From Piliocolobus tephrosceles (taxonomy: Eukaryota > Chordata > Mammalia > Primates > Cercopithecidae), in contig NC_045441.1 of the NCBI RefSeq assembly GCF_002776525.5, positions 124,875,610-124,939,609 on the forward strand: a stretch of DNA of 64,000 bases. Reading direction: 5' to 3'. The position numbers and the translations under genes were made by a program. Shown one piece after another: positions 22,932-34,759 of this stretch (position 1 is the first letter of the stretch; each line of letters begins with the position of its first letter). Below the pieces are notes generated by a model, which saw nothing but the letters and a program-made list of their open reading frames with translations, was not told the origin of the DNA and did no database searches.

Positions 22932-23176
22932 GAAAGTATGGCATAAGAAGCATCTCCCAGCTTAATCTAGAAGCAGGCAGAGGAAGGGAGCCTCTGTGTT
23001 GGAGAAACATGGCCAAAGTGCGCCCTGGAAAATGGCAGGCAGCTAAGGTGACAGTGGAAGAAAGAGGTGAAAATGGCCCACAACAAAGGCAAGTTAGCAC
23101 CAAGAATTGGAGCTTCACAGGACAAACCACAGGGGTTGTTGCCAGAAGCTCTGGCGCAAACAAAAGTGGGCACCTA

Positions 23177-23200
23177 GTTTTTGTTTGTTTGTTTGTTTGT
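23177..23200. repeat. (GTTT)n microsatellite
   Basis: About five GTTT units in a row. A minor simple repeat with no attached Alu. Confidence 0.8.
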
Positions 23201-23454
23201 ACTGAATTAGTAAACACACTCTGTGCTTTGAATCCTTAAAGACAAATAAGGTATTGTCATGGATCTAAGTTCTTGAATTTTTTCAAAAAAATTTAGAGAT
23301 TTTTATTCCATACAACTGAGTCAAGTGATAGGTCAAAATAAGGGGGAAAAAAGTTGAGGAATCAGTACAAAAATATGACCCCTGTATATTTTAAATATTT
23401 TAACTTAAAACATCAAATGTGTATTTATCTACTAATATTTTAATATTGAGTCTA

Positions 23455-23730
23455 GGCTTTTTCTTTGACCACAGGTATGCTGGTTTGAGCTGCTTCTCTT
23501 CTTTCTTGTATGAGGCACATTAATAATGGATCCAATAATGGCCACAAATAAATCCTTTGCAACTCCTCACGTTGAGAGGTGGAGTCCAATTTTTCTTTGC
23601 TTGAATCTGTGCTGGCTTTTTTCTTGACCAGTAAAATGCAGTGGAAGTGGCTTTCTGAAATTTCCATGGCTGGGGTTGAAACTCTCCACTGCGTTCCTTG
23701 GAATCCTTGCTGAGAACCCGGAATGACCAT
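23455..23730 (-). repeat. Probable ancient interspersed repeat, family not resolved
   Basis: The order ttgtatgaggcacattaata, aacctcctcacg-like sequence and gaccagtaaaatgcagtgga suggests a heavily decayed LTR-type element in minus orientation. It is classified only as probable repeat. Confidence 0.3.
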
Positions 23731-23734
23731 GCAA

Positions 23735-25540
23735 GAAGTTTACTACTTAGAGTTCACATGCTTAAAAGGTTACATATTGGTGCCAGCTGAGTTCAGCCTC
23801 CCACCCATCCCCATCAAGGCATCAAGGTGGAAGATATGAGTGAGGCCATCTTGGGCCCTCCAGCTTAGCCCATCCACTATCAAATGACTTTTGTTGATAC
23901 CATATGGAACAGAAAAATTGAATGGCTGAGCCCTGTGTGAATTCCTAATTCACAAAATCGTGAGATATAATAAAATGGTGGTTTTATTATATTCATATAT
24001 ATTTATCCTTAACATTGATTTTAAGCTACCAATGTTTAGAATAGTTTGCTGTGTCACAGATGCCTGGAACTTTGTTGTAGAGAAGGCTGGGCACATGTTA
24101 ACAGAGCTGAGGGAGACCTAGAGATCAGTTATTTCAACTCCCTGATTTGCACATAAGAATTCTGAATATTGTCTGAGGCTTCCAGAAACAGACCACAAAA
24201 TGCAGCAATCACATAGAAGGTGCTGGAGCTTCCTTACTTCAGCTTTACCTCCCCTGCCCTTGACGGTGAAGGGTCTCTTGTGTTTACCTTTCCTGGATAA
24301 CCGCACTGGAAATGTGCCCATAAGCAGAGTAAGATGTATGAATGGTCAACCATGTCATCTTGTCCATATGAAGTTGTTCCAAAAACCTATTTTTTTAGCA
24401 ACAGTGTCTGTCTACCTCCCAGATCAACAGAGAGCTAGCTCTCTGAGGTCTAGGACTGCATTTTCTGTTTGTCTGGCTTCACTCCTCTTTCCATTCCTTC
24501 TGGAGGGCCTACTACAGAGAGGGTCCCTCTACCCCACTGGGGGCAGCATCCCAGCCTAAACAAGGAGATTTGTAGTCTATACACTCATAGACAATCCCAT
24601 GACAGATCCGGTTCCATAGGCCTGTGACCAGTGAAGTCACACAGGGCCCCATACACAGAACCCTGTGCTCAATTTAGTGTTCTGCTGTTGCCGTCTTGAA
24701 ATTCTTAATACATTTTGAAGAAGGAGCCCTGGCTTTTCATTTTGTACTGGACCCTGAACATTAAGTAGTTGGTCCTGCTGGTGACTCATACTTGTATGAT
24801 GGGACCAGGAGCCTCAGCTATTTCATTAGTTCAGCCTGTACTATCTCACTGGGGACTAGGTGGAAAGGCTGCATCAGCAAGGAAGGACAAACCACATAAA
24901 AACTGAATACTGTATTCATGTTTCCCTGTGTCTGACAGATCCCCTCAAAGACCTTAGGAACAGATACTCCCAACCCCTGTAATTAACAACAAGCCCTAAT
25001 CCTCTGGTAGAATTAACCGGGTGTGAGGGATGCGAGGCTGGGAACGGGGCTGGAGACAGTGTCCTGTAGCTCAGGCCTAAAACAACAGAACCTAGAATGT
25101 GCTGACTCTCAGCTCTTCTTCCCTAGGAACCAAGCTGAGGAAGCTCCTTCTCCACCATCTGGGTTTTTTCAACTCGGGGAGATAGGAGGGGACAGGGAGG
25201 AGCAGGGGTGTCAGGCACGCAAAGCTTCTATAATAGGCCAGGGAGGAAATGAAGAGCTAGGACCCCAACTAGAGCCTTGAAAGTATAGGAAGCTTGGCTG
25301 GACTGAAGAGGGCCCACAGCCCCTCCTGCAGCAAACGTGAATCCCACGCCTCATAACAAATCATCGCACATGTGCTCATCATTTTTAGCGCTCTCCTCTG
25401 CCTGCCATTGACTTGCCCTTTTGCATATCTGCCCCCATCCAAACACAGCTGTTTCTTTTTTGTCTACCAGCTGTGTCTCAAAAAATCAAAAAGTCTGGGT
25501 TGGAGGCCTAGCTGATGTTTCTTTGCCTTTTCTCTATCTC
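23735..25540. other. Unique sequence, nothing recognised
   Basis: No repeat or exon could be identified with confidence. Short frames at 24200-24559 and 25023-25280 lack recognisable domains. Confidence 0.35.
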
Positions 25541-25555
25541 TTTATTGTCTGAGAA

Positions 25556-25731
25556 CCATGATACTCAAAGTGTGGTCCCTGAACTAGCAGCACCAGCATC
25601 ACCTGGGAAATTGTCAGAAATGCTGATTCTTGAATCTCTTGAATCAGAAACTCTAGGGTGTGGCTGGAAATCTGAATTTTTAACAAGCCCACCAGGTGAG
25701 GCTAATGATCGCTCCAGTTGGAGAACCACTC
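25556..25731 (+). mobile_element. MER5-type hAT-Charlie MITE
   Basis: ccatgatactcaaagtgtgg, then cagcaccagcatcacctggg, then tgaatcagaaactctagggt and agttggagaaccact match the MER5A/B layout, with terminal inverted repeats (actcaaag... and ...ggagaaccact). It is complete but diverged. Confidence 0.85.
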
Positions 25732-25734
25732 TCT

Positions 25735-27070
25735 TTGAAACATATGACAGCAATAAGGCCCTCTACCAGCCCCCAAAATTTCAGAGTTGACACCTGTGTG
25801 ATGGATGAGGTCTCATTTTTGAAAAGGAAAGAAATAGTAACTTTTACGTACAACACCCCTCATCCACGCACACACGAAAGTACACACGAAGTGGAAGAAC
25901 GCCTGGCTCCTCCTTCCTCCTCTGTTTACCATCTGTTAGCGATGCTTTGAGTTGTTTGAACAAGAGAATCAGTGTCAGAATAAACTTGCTTGTAGGGTGT
26001 CTGGAAGGCAGGTGCGGCCTGCCACTTCTAATGCAAGCTGAGAACAAACACGGCGTACTGAGCCCAAATCGGCCTTCTGCTGCTAAAGACAGAGGTAGAA
26101 TTTATGTTTTGCTGGGATGATGCCCCCTAATGTGCCCCCTAAGGCCTTACCTTGGGGCCTTAATTAGAAGCAGCAGTGGCCCTCAGGCCTGCTGAGCTTC
26201 TCTTTGATGTGATTGCACAAAAGAGCTGAGATGGAAAACCAGACCTTTTTGTTATTTCACACATTCTAAAAAGCTTTTTCGTAAAGGCCTCTTTCTTGTT
26301 TCTTATTTGCTGTCACATGCATCAGGATACTTTTAAAAAGATTTATGCAGGATAAACAATTGGTAAAATCTGTCTTTCCCTTGTTTGTTCTAGTAGTATC
26401 AGGTTCAATTTATGTTATCTCTGCCCCTCCTCCTCTTCCTCGCAAAAGCCCTCCCATCGGCAGCCACCTCCCATTTATTTACCACCGCCTCCCTGCGGGT
26501 CTCTTTTCCTTTTCCTTGGGTCTTTCTAGAGCTATCCTAGTGTTTAGTATTGGAAGCTTGAACATTTAAAAATATATTCAATATAAAAGTGGAAAATATC
26601 CACTTAAAATGTGGGTGTTTTAATTGCATAATTGCACCCCTCTGGATTAACCTGATAAAGCTAAAAAGCTGTGCAGATGTAGTTGGCTTGCTTTATATCC
26701 ATAGAAGCAATGGAGGACACGCCACAGGCTGTTAGACACCACCAGTAACCTGGATGAATGCATAATAAGGAGGAGGAAAAAGATGTGACTGTGTTCCTGG
26801 ATCTACCACGTGTGTTGTGTAAATAAATTCATGAGCTCAGCCCAGTGGAGTTCTTGGCTCAAAGCAAGTCCTAATTAACTATGTACTGTGTGGCACTTCC
26901 TGCATAGCAGAGTAGCCTTACCCTTGGTTAACAGGAAACTCATCAGAACTGATGTTTTCTGACATATCAAGGGGGTCTTGCACCTGGACCTGTGGAGCTA
27001 TGTTGATCAGAAAGATAACTCTCGTTGTTCTCTGTCTTGACTTCTCTGGGCTTTCAAATGGTGGCTTATT
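25735..27070. promoter_or_regulatory. Repeat-free block; candidate conserved non-coding sequence near 26570-26720
   Basis: No recognised repeat over about 1.3 kb. The part at 26570-26720 is AT-rich and dense in homeodomain/POU-like cores (taattgcataattgc), a ggattaa core and a TGATAA GATA core within about 40 bp. Regulatory function is inferred from motif density alone. Confidence 0.2.
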
Positions 27071-27077
27071 CTTGTTT

Positions 27078-27369
27078 GTTTGTTTTTGAGACAGAGTCTC
27101 ACTCTGTCCCTGAGGCTGGAGTGCAGTGGCACAATCTCGGCTCACTGCAACCTCTGCCTTCTGGGTACACGCGATTCTCGTGCATCAGCCTCCCTAGTAG
27201 CTGGGATTACAGGTGCGTGCTACCACGCCTGGCTAATTTTTTTGATTTTTAGTAGAGACAGGGTTTGGCCATGTTGGCCAGGCTGGTCACGAACTCCTGG
27301 CCTCAAGGGATCTGCCCTCCTTGGCCTCCCAAAGTGCTGGGATTACAGGCATGAGCCACTTCGCCCAGA
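27078..27369 (-). mobile_element. Alu element (AluS-type)
   Basis: Minus-strand full-length Alu. cttgttt at 27071-27077 and 27370-27376 is a possible short TSD. Changes include ccctgaggctggagtg near the left end. Confidence 0.94.
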
Positions 27370-27399
27370 CTTGTTTTTAAAGTTCATTTAACTTCCTTT

Positions 27400-27790
27400 A
27401 AGCATAAAAGGGAATTTATTGGAAGAGTCCTGGAGTATCACACAAAACTCAAGGCCAAGAACTACAGCTGGAGCTACATGAAGGCCTGGAACCAGGAAGT
27501 GAGTGCAAAACCTTCAAAAACCTATTCAAGGGGTTATTCCATCCTCACTTTTCTCTCTCTCTCACTTGGTCACCTGGACTCTTTGCTCTCTTTTTCATAT
27601 TTGATCTCTGCTGCTTTTTCTCTGTAGACCAGCTTTCACTTCCTTGGCATGAGCAGGGACAAACATGGCGGCCACAAAATGGTAGACTTTGCTGCCTACT
27701 TTGAGGGGGAGCCTTGAGGATGTTCCAACACCCAGTAGTTGGTGGAGAAGCTAAGACTAGGTTAGGAAAGTTGTGACATAGAATGTGGCC
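27400..27790. repeat. Probable old repeat with YY1-type site
   Basis: The block reads like a decayed interspersed repeat (gggaatttattggaagag at its left side), but I cannot classify it. aacatggcggc at 27662-27672 matches the YY1 consensus AANATGGCGGC. Binding is inference. Confidence 0.3.
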
Positions 27791-27948
27791 AGGCCAGAGT
27801 CATGTGGTACCATTCCTGCTGTGGTTCATTTCAGCAGACAGGGATTTGGCTGTTAAGAAAAAATTATCTCAGATTTGGACATAAGGCAAAAGAAGGGCCT
27901 TGTTTCTTTCAATGTCATGTTGGAGTGGTGTTTAATCCCTTTAGGGCC

Positions 27949-28238
27949 TTTTTTTTTTTTTCTTTTTTTGAGATTGCCGTGGCCCAGGCTGGAGTGCAGT
28001 GGTGTGATCTCAGCTCACTGCAGCCTCTGCCTCCTGGGTTCAAGTGATTCTCCTGTCTCAGCCTCCTGAGTAGCTGGGATTACCAGTGCCCGCCGTCGCA
28101 CCCAGCTAATTTTTTGTATTTTTAGTAGAGATGGGGTTTCTCCATGTTGGCCCGTCTTGAACTCCTGACCTCAAGTGATCCATCTGCCTTCTCCTCCTAA
28201 AGTGCTGGGATTACAGGCATGAGTTACTGCCCCCAGTC
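27949..28238 (-). mobile_element. Alu element (AluS-type)
   Basis: Minus-strand Alu with a small deletion in the gagacagagtctcgctctg segment (here gagattgccgtggcccagg). It is otherwise full-length, ending attactgcccccagtcc-like at 28238. Confidence 0.92.
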
Positions 28239-28469
28239 CCCCTCAGGGTTCTTTAAGTATCTAGGGGAATGTACCTTTATTTGACTCACCTTGTATCACT
28301 TATTAAAGGCCCTGACTCTGTGAAGTTACATGTTAACTTGTTGACCTTTGCAGTAGAGATGCAAATAATTTCTGTCTGGTAGGAAAGATAACCAGACATT
28401 ATGGTTTTAGTTTCTAGCAGCACACAGCACATGAATCAGTTTTGTATCTAATTTAACAATCTTATTCCA

Positions 28470-28770
28470 GGTGGGGCACAGTGGCTCATGCCTATAATCC
28501 CAGCACTTGGGGAGGCCGAGGCAGGCAGATCACTTGTGGTCCAGAGTTCGAGACCAGCCTGGCCAACAAGGAGAAACCCCATCTCTACTAAAAATACAAA
28601 AATTGGCCAGGCGTGGTGGCATGTGCCTGTAATCCCAGCTACTTGGGAGACCAAGGGAGGAGAATGGCTTGAACCTGGGATGCAGAGGTTGCAGTGAGCC
28701 GAGATTGTGCCACTGCACTCCTGCTTGGGTGACAGAGGGAGACTCTATCTCAAAAACAAAAAACAAAAAA
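28470..28770 (+). mobile_element. Alu element (AluS-type)
   Basis: Full-length plus-strand Alu starting ggtggggcacagtggctc, with a tail of CAAAAAA units. Moderate divergence. Confidence 0.94.
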
Positions 28771-28937
28771 CCTATTAAAAAAAAGGGAAAGATAATCATT
28801 AAATTCAGGATAATGGTTAGCTTTGTGAAGGGTGGGAGGGTATAGTGAGTGAGAAGGAACATTCAGGGATTTTCTAGGGTACAGGCAATATTCTGTTTCT
28901 TGACCTAGTGAGTAAGTTGGTAGTTACTTGAAAGCTC

Positions 28938-29211
28938 TGTCTCTTATTTTTTTTGAGATGGGGTCTCTTACTCTGTTGCCCAGGCTGGAGTGCAGTGACA
29001 TGATCACAGTTCACTGTAGCCTTGACCTCCTTGGGCTCATGTAATCCTCCCACCTCAGGCTCCTGAGTAACTGGGACTACCGGTGCATACCACCATACCC
29101 GGCTAATTTTTGTATTTTCTGTAGAGACAGAGTTTCATCATGTTGCTCAGGCTGGTCTTGAACTCCTGGGCTCAAAAGATCCACGTTGTTTGGCCTCCCA
29201 AAGTGCTAGGA
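28938..29211 (-). mobile_element. 5'-truncated Alu (AluJ-type)
   Basis: Minus-strand AluJ that stops at agtgctaggatt, lacking about the first 30 bases of the element. ttgaaagctc at 28928-28937 and 29212-29221 is a perfect 10-bp TSD, so the truncation is original. Confidence 0.9.
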
Positions 29212-29249
29212 TTGAAAGCTCATTTTAAAATAAATCATGTGTTGTTTTG

Positions 29250-30440
29250 TGTAAAATAAAATACTTTTATTTGTAAAATAATAAAATACTACATATCTAA
29301 ATTTGTGAGATGCAACTAGAATGGCATTTGGTGGGAAATTTATAGCCTTAAATGCTTATATTATAAAATAAGAATGGCTAAAACTCAAGGAACTGAGCAT
29401 CTGATTTAAGATGTTAGTAAAAGAACATTAAAATAACCCAAAGAAAATAGAATGAGGAAAACAATAAAGACTTGAGGAGAAACTAATGAAACAGTAAACA
29501 AATATAGACTAAAATATAAAATAAAAATGATTAAAACAAATAATTAGTTCTTTGATATGAGTAATAACATTAACAAACTTCTGGCAGTATTGATAAAGAC
29601 CTAAAGAGAGACGACAGAAAGTCAATATTAGGAATAAAAAAAGGAATAGGTAGCAGATGCCACAGAGATGATAACAATCATAAGAGACTACTGTAAACAA
29701 ATTTATGCCAATAAAGCAGAAACAGCAGAAATAGCCAAATTAACAGGAAAATAGTAAAGCTGATTTATTTATTAAAGCTGATTTAAAATTAAAAGAAAAT
29801 TTGAATACTTTCATAATCATTAAATACATAAGACTAGTATAACTAATCTTTCCATTAAAAAATTGCCAGCCTAGATAGTTTTAGAAGAAGGTTTTATCAG
29901 ACTTCAAGAAACAGGTTACTAAAATATTACACAAGCCCATACAGAGACTAGAGTAGAGGAAATGCTTCCCAACTGTGTTGATGAAGCTAGTAAAAAAATT
30001 TCCATACCAAAAGCAAATAGGTACAATATGAGAAAGGAAAATTATAGGCTGATTGTACTCAAGAACCTAGATGTGAACATCCTAAACAAAATATTACCAA
30101 ACTGAACAAATAATAATTCACATATAATACATATAAAAGACAATCAATCATGACTACATTGGAAAGAGGCTTATCCCAGAAACGGAAGACTGATTCACCA
30201 CTTGAAATCTGACATAATTGACCATATTCACAAGTCAAATGAAAAAATCCACACGGCATTCTCTCAAAAAAAGCAGAAAACTGTTCAATAAAATATCAAT
30301 TTATGAACAGGACTTTTAGAAAACCAGGAATTAAAAAAAACTGTATGAACCTGGTAAAGGACATCTGTATACATAAAATAACTTATAACAAACACTATAC
30401 TTAATGATGAAATAGAAAAGGCAGGAATAAGACAAGAGTT
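29250..30440 (+). mobile_element. Old L1, upstream part (ORF2 region)
   Basis: Decayed L1 ORF2 in plus orientation. It includes tagttctttgatatgag, ccaaattaacaggaaaatag, gcttatcccagaaacgg and, at the right edge, the gcaggaataagacaag segment of the reverse-transcriptase region. Many stops and small indels are present. It continues at about 32240 beyond a younger L1, so the two pieces were once one element. Confidence 0.85.
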
Positions 30441-31564
30441 CCTACAAAAGACCCTAAATAGCCAAAACAATCCTGAGCAAAAAGAGCAAAGCTGGAGGTA
30501 TCACGCTACCTGATTTCAAAATATACTACAAAGCTCTAGTAATCAAAACAGGGTGGTACTGGCATAAAAACAGACACATAGGCTAATGGAACAGAAAAGA
30601 GAATCCAAATATAAATCCATGCATTTACAGCCAACTCATTTTTGACAAAGGCACCTAGAACATACAATGGCGAAAGGGCAGTCTTTTCAATAAATGTGGC
30701 TGGGAAAACTGCTAACTATATGCAGAAGAATGACACTAGACCCCTGTCTCTTACCATACCCAAAAATCAAAATGGATTTAAGACTTTAAGACCTGAAACC
30801 ATGGAACCACTAGAAGAATACATTGGAGAAACGCTCCAGGACATTGATCCTGGGGAAAGATTTTTTTGTGTGTAAGACCTCAAAAGCACAGGTGACCAAA
30901 ATAAAAATAGACACTTGGGATTACATCAAGCTACAAAGCTTCTGCACAGAAAAGGAAACAATCAACAAAGTAAAGAGACAACCCAGAGAACATGGGGAAA
31001 TATTTGCAAACTGTCCATCTGACAAGGGATTCTTAACGAGAACATATAAGGAACTCAAACAACCCAATTGCAAAACAAAAAACAAAAAACAAAAAACACC
31101 CAAATAATCTGATTTTAAAATGGGCAAAATATCTGAACAGTCATTTATCTAAAGAAGACATGTCATGACCAAACAGGTATGTGAAAAAATGCTTGACGTC
31201 ACTAATTATTGGAGAAATGAAATAAAAACCATGAAGAGATATCGTCTCACCCCAGTTAAAATGGCTTTTAGAAAAAAGATGGAATAACAGACACTGGCAA
31301 GGATGGGGAGAAAGAGGAACATTGTTGGTGAAAATGTAACTTAGTACAGCCACTATGGAAAACTGAATAGAGGTTTCTCAAAAAACCAAAATTAGAACAA
31401 CCATCAAATCCACTACTCGGTATATATCCAAAAGAAAGGAAATCAATATATTGAAGATATATTGGCACTCCCATGTTTATCGCAGCACTATTCACAATAG
31501 CCAAGATATGGAATCAACCTAAGTGCCCATTAATGGATGAGTGGATAAAGAGAATGTGGATATA

Positions 31565-31620
31565 TGTGTGTGTGTGTGTGTGTATGTATATATATATATA
31601 CATACACACACACATGAAAT
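31565..31620. repeat. (TG)n(TA)n(CA)n microsatellite forming a perfect palindrome
   Basis: A TG run, a TA run and a CA run lie in that order. Positions 31573-31614 read identically on both strands (42 bp, centre between 31593 and 31594). It occupies the spot where L1 normally has gtggtatatatacacaatgg, so it probably grew from that A/T-C/A-rich segment. Confidence 0.9.
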
Positions 31621-31800
31621 CCTGTCATTTGCATCAACGTGTATAGAATTGGAGGTCATTATATTAAGTGAAACAAATCAGGCACAGAAAGACAAATATT
31701 GCATGTTCTCATATGCAGGAGCTAAAAAAGTAGATCTCATGAAGCTAGAGTATAGATTGGTGGTTACCAGAGGCTGGGAAGAGGAGGGTAGGGAGATAAA

Positions 31801-31812
31801 GGGGGGGGGGGG
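31801..31812. repeat. Poly(G) run
   Basis: Twelve G in a row within the L1 3' UTR, just before the tail of a minus-strand Alu. L1 3' UTRs are often G-rich here. Sequencing length may be unreliable. Confidence 0.8.
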
Positions 31813-32118
31813 AATATTTATTTATTTATTTATTTATAGATGGAGTCTTGCTCTGTTGCCCCAAGCTGAATTGTAGTGGTGTGATCTTAGCTCACTGCAA
31901 CCTCCACCTCCTGAGTTCAAGAGATTCTTCTGCCTCAGCCTCCCGAGTAGCTGGGATTATAGGCACGCACCACCACGGCCAGCTAATTTTTATATTTTTA
32001 GTAGAGACAGGGTTTCACCATGTTGGTCAGGCTGGTCTGGAACTCCTGACCTCAAGTGATCCACCTACCTCAGCCTCTCAAAGTGCTGGGATTACAGGCA
32101 TGAGCCACCTTGCTCAGC
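31813..32118 (-). mobile_element. Alu element (AluS-type) inside L1 3' UTR
   Basis: Minus-strand Alu with a (TTTA)n tail. It lies inside the younger L1, separating its G-rich 3' UTR segment from the final aatataaatttattacc end. gaatat on each side is at most a weak TSD. Confidence 0.93.
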
Positions 32119-32239
32119 TGAGAATATAAATTTATTACCACTGAACTGTACACTTAAAAATGATAAAGATGATAAATTTCACATGTATATTTTACCTCAA
32201 TAAAAAAATAAAATTAGAAAGAAGTTAAAAATTTAAAAA

Positions 32240-34080
32240 AGAAAGTCAAGGGCTTCTGCTTTCACCACTTCTTAGTCTATAATAAAGCAAAAAAAAAAAA
32301 AAAAAAAAAAAAAGGTTTACAAAGTGTAAGGACTAGAAAAGCAGACACAAAATGTTATTCATAGATGATATGATTTTTGCATAGAAATATAGAAAATGTG
32401 TTAGAATTAATGAGAGTTTGGCAAGTTTGTCAACTATAAGCCCAATATAAACAAGTCAATTGCATTTTTATACACTAGTAACATTTGGAAAATTTAATTA
32501 GATAAACCTATCATTTACAACAGCAATAAAAATGTAAGGTACCTAGGAATCAATCTAATAAAAATGTGTAAAATCTACACTGGTAAACTTGTCCAACTTT
32601 ACTGAAAGTCTGTAAAGAGGACATAAATAAATGGAGAGTTCACAGTCTTGGAAATTGTGTCCATTTTTCCAACTTTGAGCTCTAGATTTAAAGTATTTCC
32701 AATAAAAATACCAACATGGGTTTTCATGGTAGTTGGCAAGCTGATTCTAACGTTTATGTGGAAGAGCAAAGGTCCAAGAACAGCCAACACAGTCTAGAAG
32801 AAAAAAGGACGGAGTGCAGGAATTTGCCTACGAGCTATTAAGTCTCATTATAAAGCAATAGTATTTACGACAGTAGAGTATTAGTGCAAGGATAGACAAA
32901 AACACCATTGGAACAAAATAGAGAGGCAGGTACAGACCTAAGCGTATTTGGAAACTGGATAGATGACAAAAAAAAAACATTAAGAAAAGTGGGGAAGTGC
33001 TAAACTATGTAATAATTATCCACACGGGAAAGAAATAAAACTGAAGTCCTATAGTACACCAAGCACAAAAATTAATTCTAGACTGATTAAGGACTCAAAA
33101 GTCAAAGGAAAAATGCACTTTAAGCCTTTTGGAAAAGACAGAACATCTTTAAGACCTCAAGGTAAGAAAGGATTTCTTAAACATGATACAACCATACAAG
33201 CCATCCAGGAAAAGACTGATAAATGTTGCTACCTTAATTAGGAACTACCACGAGACCCTATAAAAAGAATGGAAATAAATGCTCCAAAGAGGGAGAAGAT
33301 ATTTGTATCACAGATGAACAAAAAATTATCACCCAGAATATACAAATAACCCCTAAAAATTGTTAAGAAAAAGGTAGAGCATATGATGTGCAAATAGAAA
33401 AGACAGATGTGAATAGGAACATTACAGAAGAGGAAACACAAATGAATAAAGGAATATGAAAAAATGTTCAACTTTATTATTAATTGGGAGAATGCAAATT
33501 AAAACAAAGCAGAGATGCTATTTTATACCACCTAACTGGCAAAAATCAGTAATTCAGACAATACCAAAGGTGAGGAGCAAAGTGCTACTAGTGGAAGTGT
33601 AAATCTGTAAAATTACTTTTGGGAAAAAATGGGCATTATCTAGAAAAGTGAAAGCTGCAAAACAACTGCATGACCCAGACATTTCACTATTACACCCTAG
33701 AGAAACTCTCCCAAATGAGCACCAGGAGAGATGCACGAGAATTTTCATAGCAGAATTGTTGCTAATAACAGAAAAACTGGGAACAACACAAATGTCCACA
33801 CAGGAGAAAATGAATACATACATTGTGCTACATACAGTGAAAAGTAAATGAATTACAGTTCATGCATTAACCTGGAAAAAAAATCTCACCAACAATGTTG
33901 AGTAGAAGAAGCAATTTGCAAACTAACGTAAACTCGGTGACTCTGTTTATATAGTTTGCAAATGTGCAAAACCAAATAGGGTTTTAGTCAGGGATACATA
34001 AATAAATGCTAAGATACTTGGGGGAAGCCTCCTAAGAGATACATTATATAAGGTAGACAAATGGATGCCTACCACTTTGG
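32240..34080 (+). mobile_element. Old L1, downstream part
   Basis: Resumes the older L1 at gggcttctgctttcaccac and follows ORF2 order: gatgatatgatttttgcata, aaggtacctaggaatcaatc, then the C-terminal part and 3' end. It carries an internal run of about 27 A at 32287-32313. All frames are broken. Confidence 0.85.
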
Positions 34081-34084
34081 GCAA

Positions 34085-34410
34085 GAGGACTCTTAGCTGC
34101 CCTTTTGGGAGATGATTGGACCCGGGTCAAGACATCAGGCATCCTCAGGGAGGCTCAGGCCCACCCATATTCCTTGTTTCACCTGGGGAGTTACCAGAAA
34201 TAACTCCACAAAGACCAGCCTGGCTGTCTGAACTCTCCCATGAGCAGACGGGGCCGGCTCATAGTCTCGATCTTCATTCTCAGTCCAATGCTGGGCTCCA
34301 GGATTGAGCTGGGCCATATTTTAGGCAGATAAAATGTATGGACCCCTAACTCGCAAATTTGGTGGCTTGATGTGAATTTAGTCTTGTGTAAACCAATCAC
34401 CCTGATTCCA
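34085..34410. other. Unique sequence between L1 and Alu
   Basis: Nothing was recognised. Short frames on both strands (60-69 codons) are chance-sized. Confidence 0.4.
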
Positions 34411-34420
34411 GGGTTCTTTT

Positions 34421-34744
34421 TTCTTTTTGTTTTCTTTTCTTTTCTTTCTTTTTTTTTTTTTTTTGAGTCATTCTCATTCTGTCACTCAGGCTGGAGGGCA
34501 GTGGTGCCATCTCGGCTCACTGCAGCCTCTGCCTCCCCGGTTCAAGTGATTCTCCCACCTTAGCCTCCCAAGTAGCTGGGTCCCAAGACACCCGCCACCA
34601 TGCCTGGCTAATTTTTGTATTTTTAGTAGACATGGGGTTTCGCCATGTTGGCCAGGCCCGTCTTGAATTCCTGACCTCAGGTGATCCACCCGCGTTGACC
34701 TCCCAAAGTGCTAGGATTATAGGCGTGAGCCTCCGCACCTGGCC
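34421..34744 (-). mobile_element. Alu element (AluS-type)
   Basis: Minus-strand Alu with a long T-rich tail. gggttctttt at 34411-34420 and 34748-34757 is the likely TSD. The body has ggtcccaagacacc in place of the usual gggactacaggcgc. Confidence 0.93.
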
Positions 34745-34759
34745 CTGGGGTTCTTTTAT

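Larger units (their letters stand above)
22185..23450. other. Unique sequence; no supported gene
   Basis: Contains a (CA) run at 22412-22424, a 9-bp-arm hairpin at 22910-22931 and a (GTTT) run at 23177-23200. The longest open frame of the window lies here on the minus strand (22513-23217, about 234 codons) but has no coding support. Confidence 0.35.
30441..32225 (+). mobile_element. Younger L1 (L1MA/PB-type), 5'-truncated, inserted in the older L1
   Basis: Starts inside ORF2 at ctacaaaagaccctaaatag and runs through the ORF2 C-terminal part to a 3' UTR and a taccctcaat-type end (here tttacctcaataaaaaaata). Coding frames are broken: the frame open at 30642-30875 stops and continues in another phase from about 30823. 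It carries a TG/TA palindrome and one Alu. Confidence 0.85.

Noticed and set aside
22513..23217. Longest open frame, about 234 codons, minus strand
   Set aside because: No recognised domain, and competing frames on the other strand. Composition looks like unique non-coding DNA, and no splice or promoter context was found. One frame of this length is not surprising in 64 kb.
30642..31107. Open frames inside the L1
   Set aside because: They are pieces of L1 ORF2 in two phases separated by a frameshift and stops. Annotated as a dead L1, not as a gene.
31801..31812. G-quadruplex at the G12 run
   Set aside because: A single G run without further G runs nearby cannot form a standard intramolecular quadruplex with proper loops, although it could fold on itself weakly.
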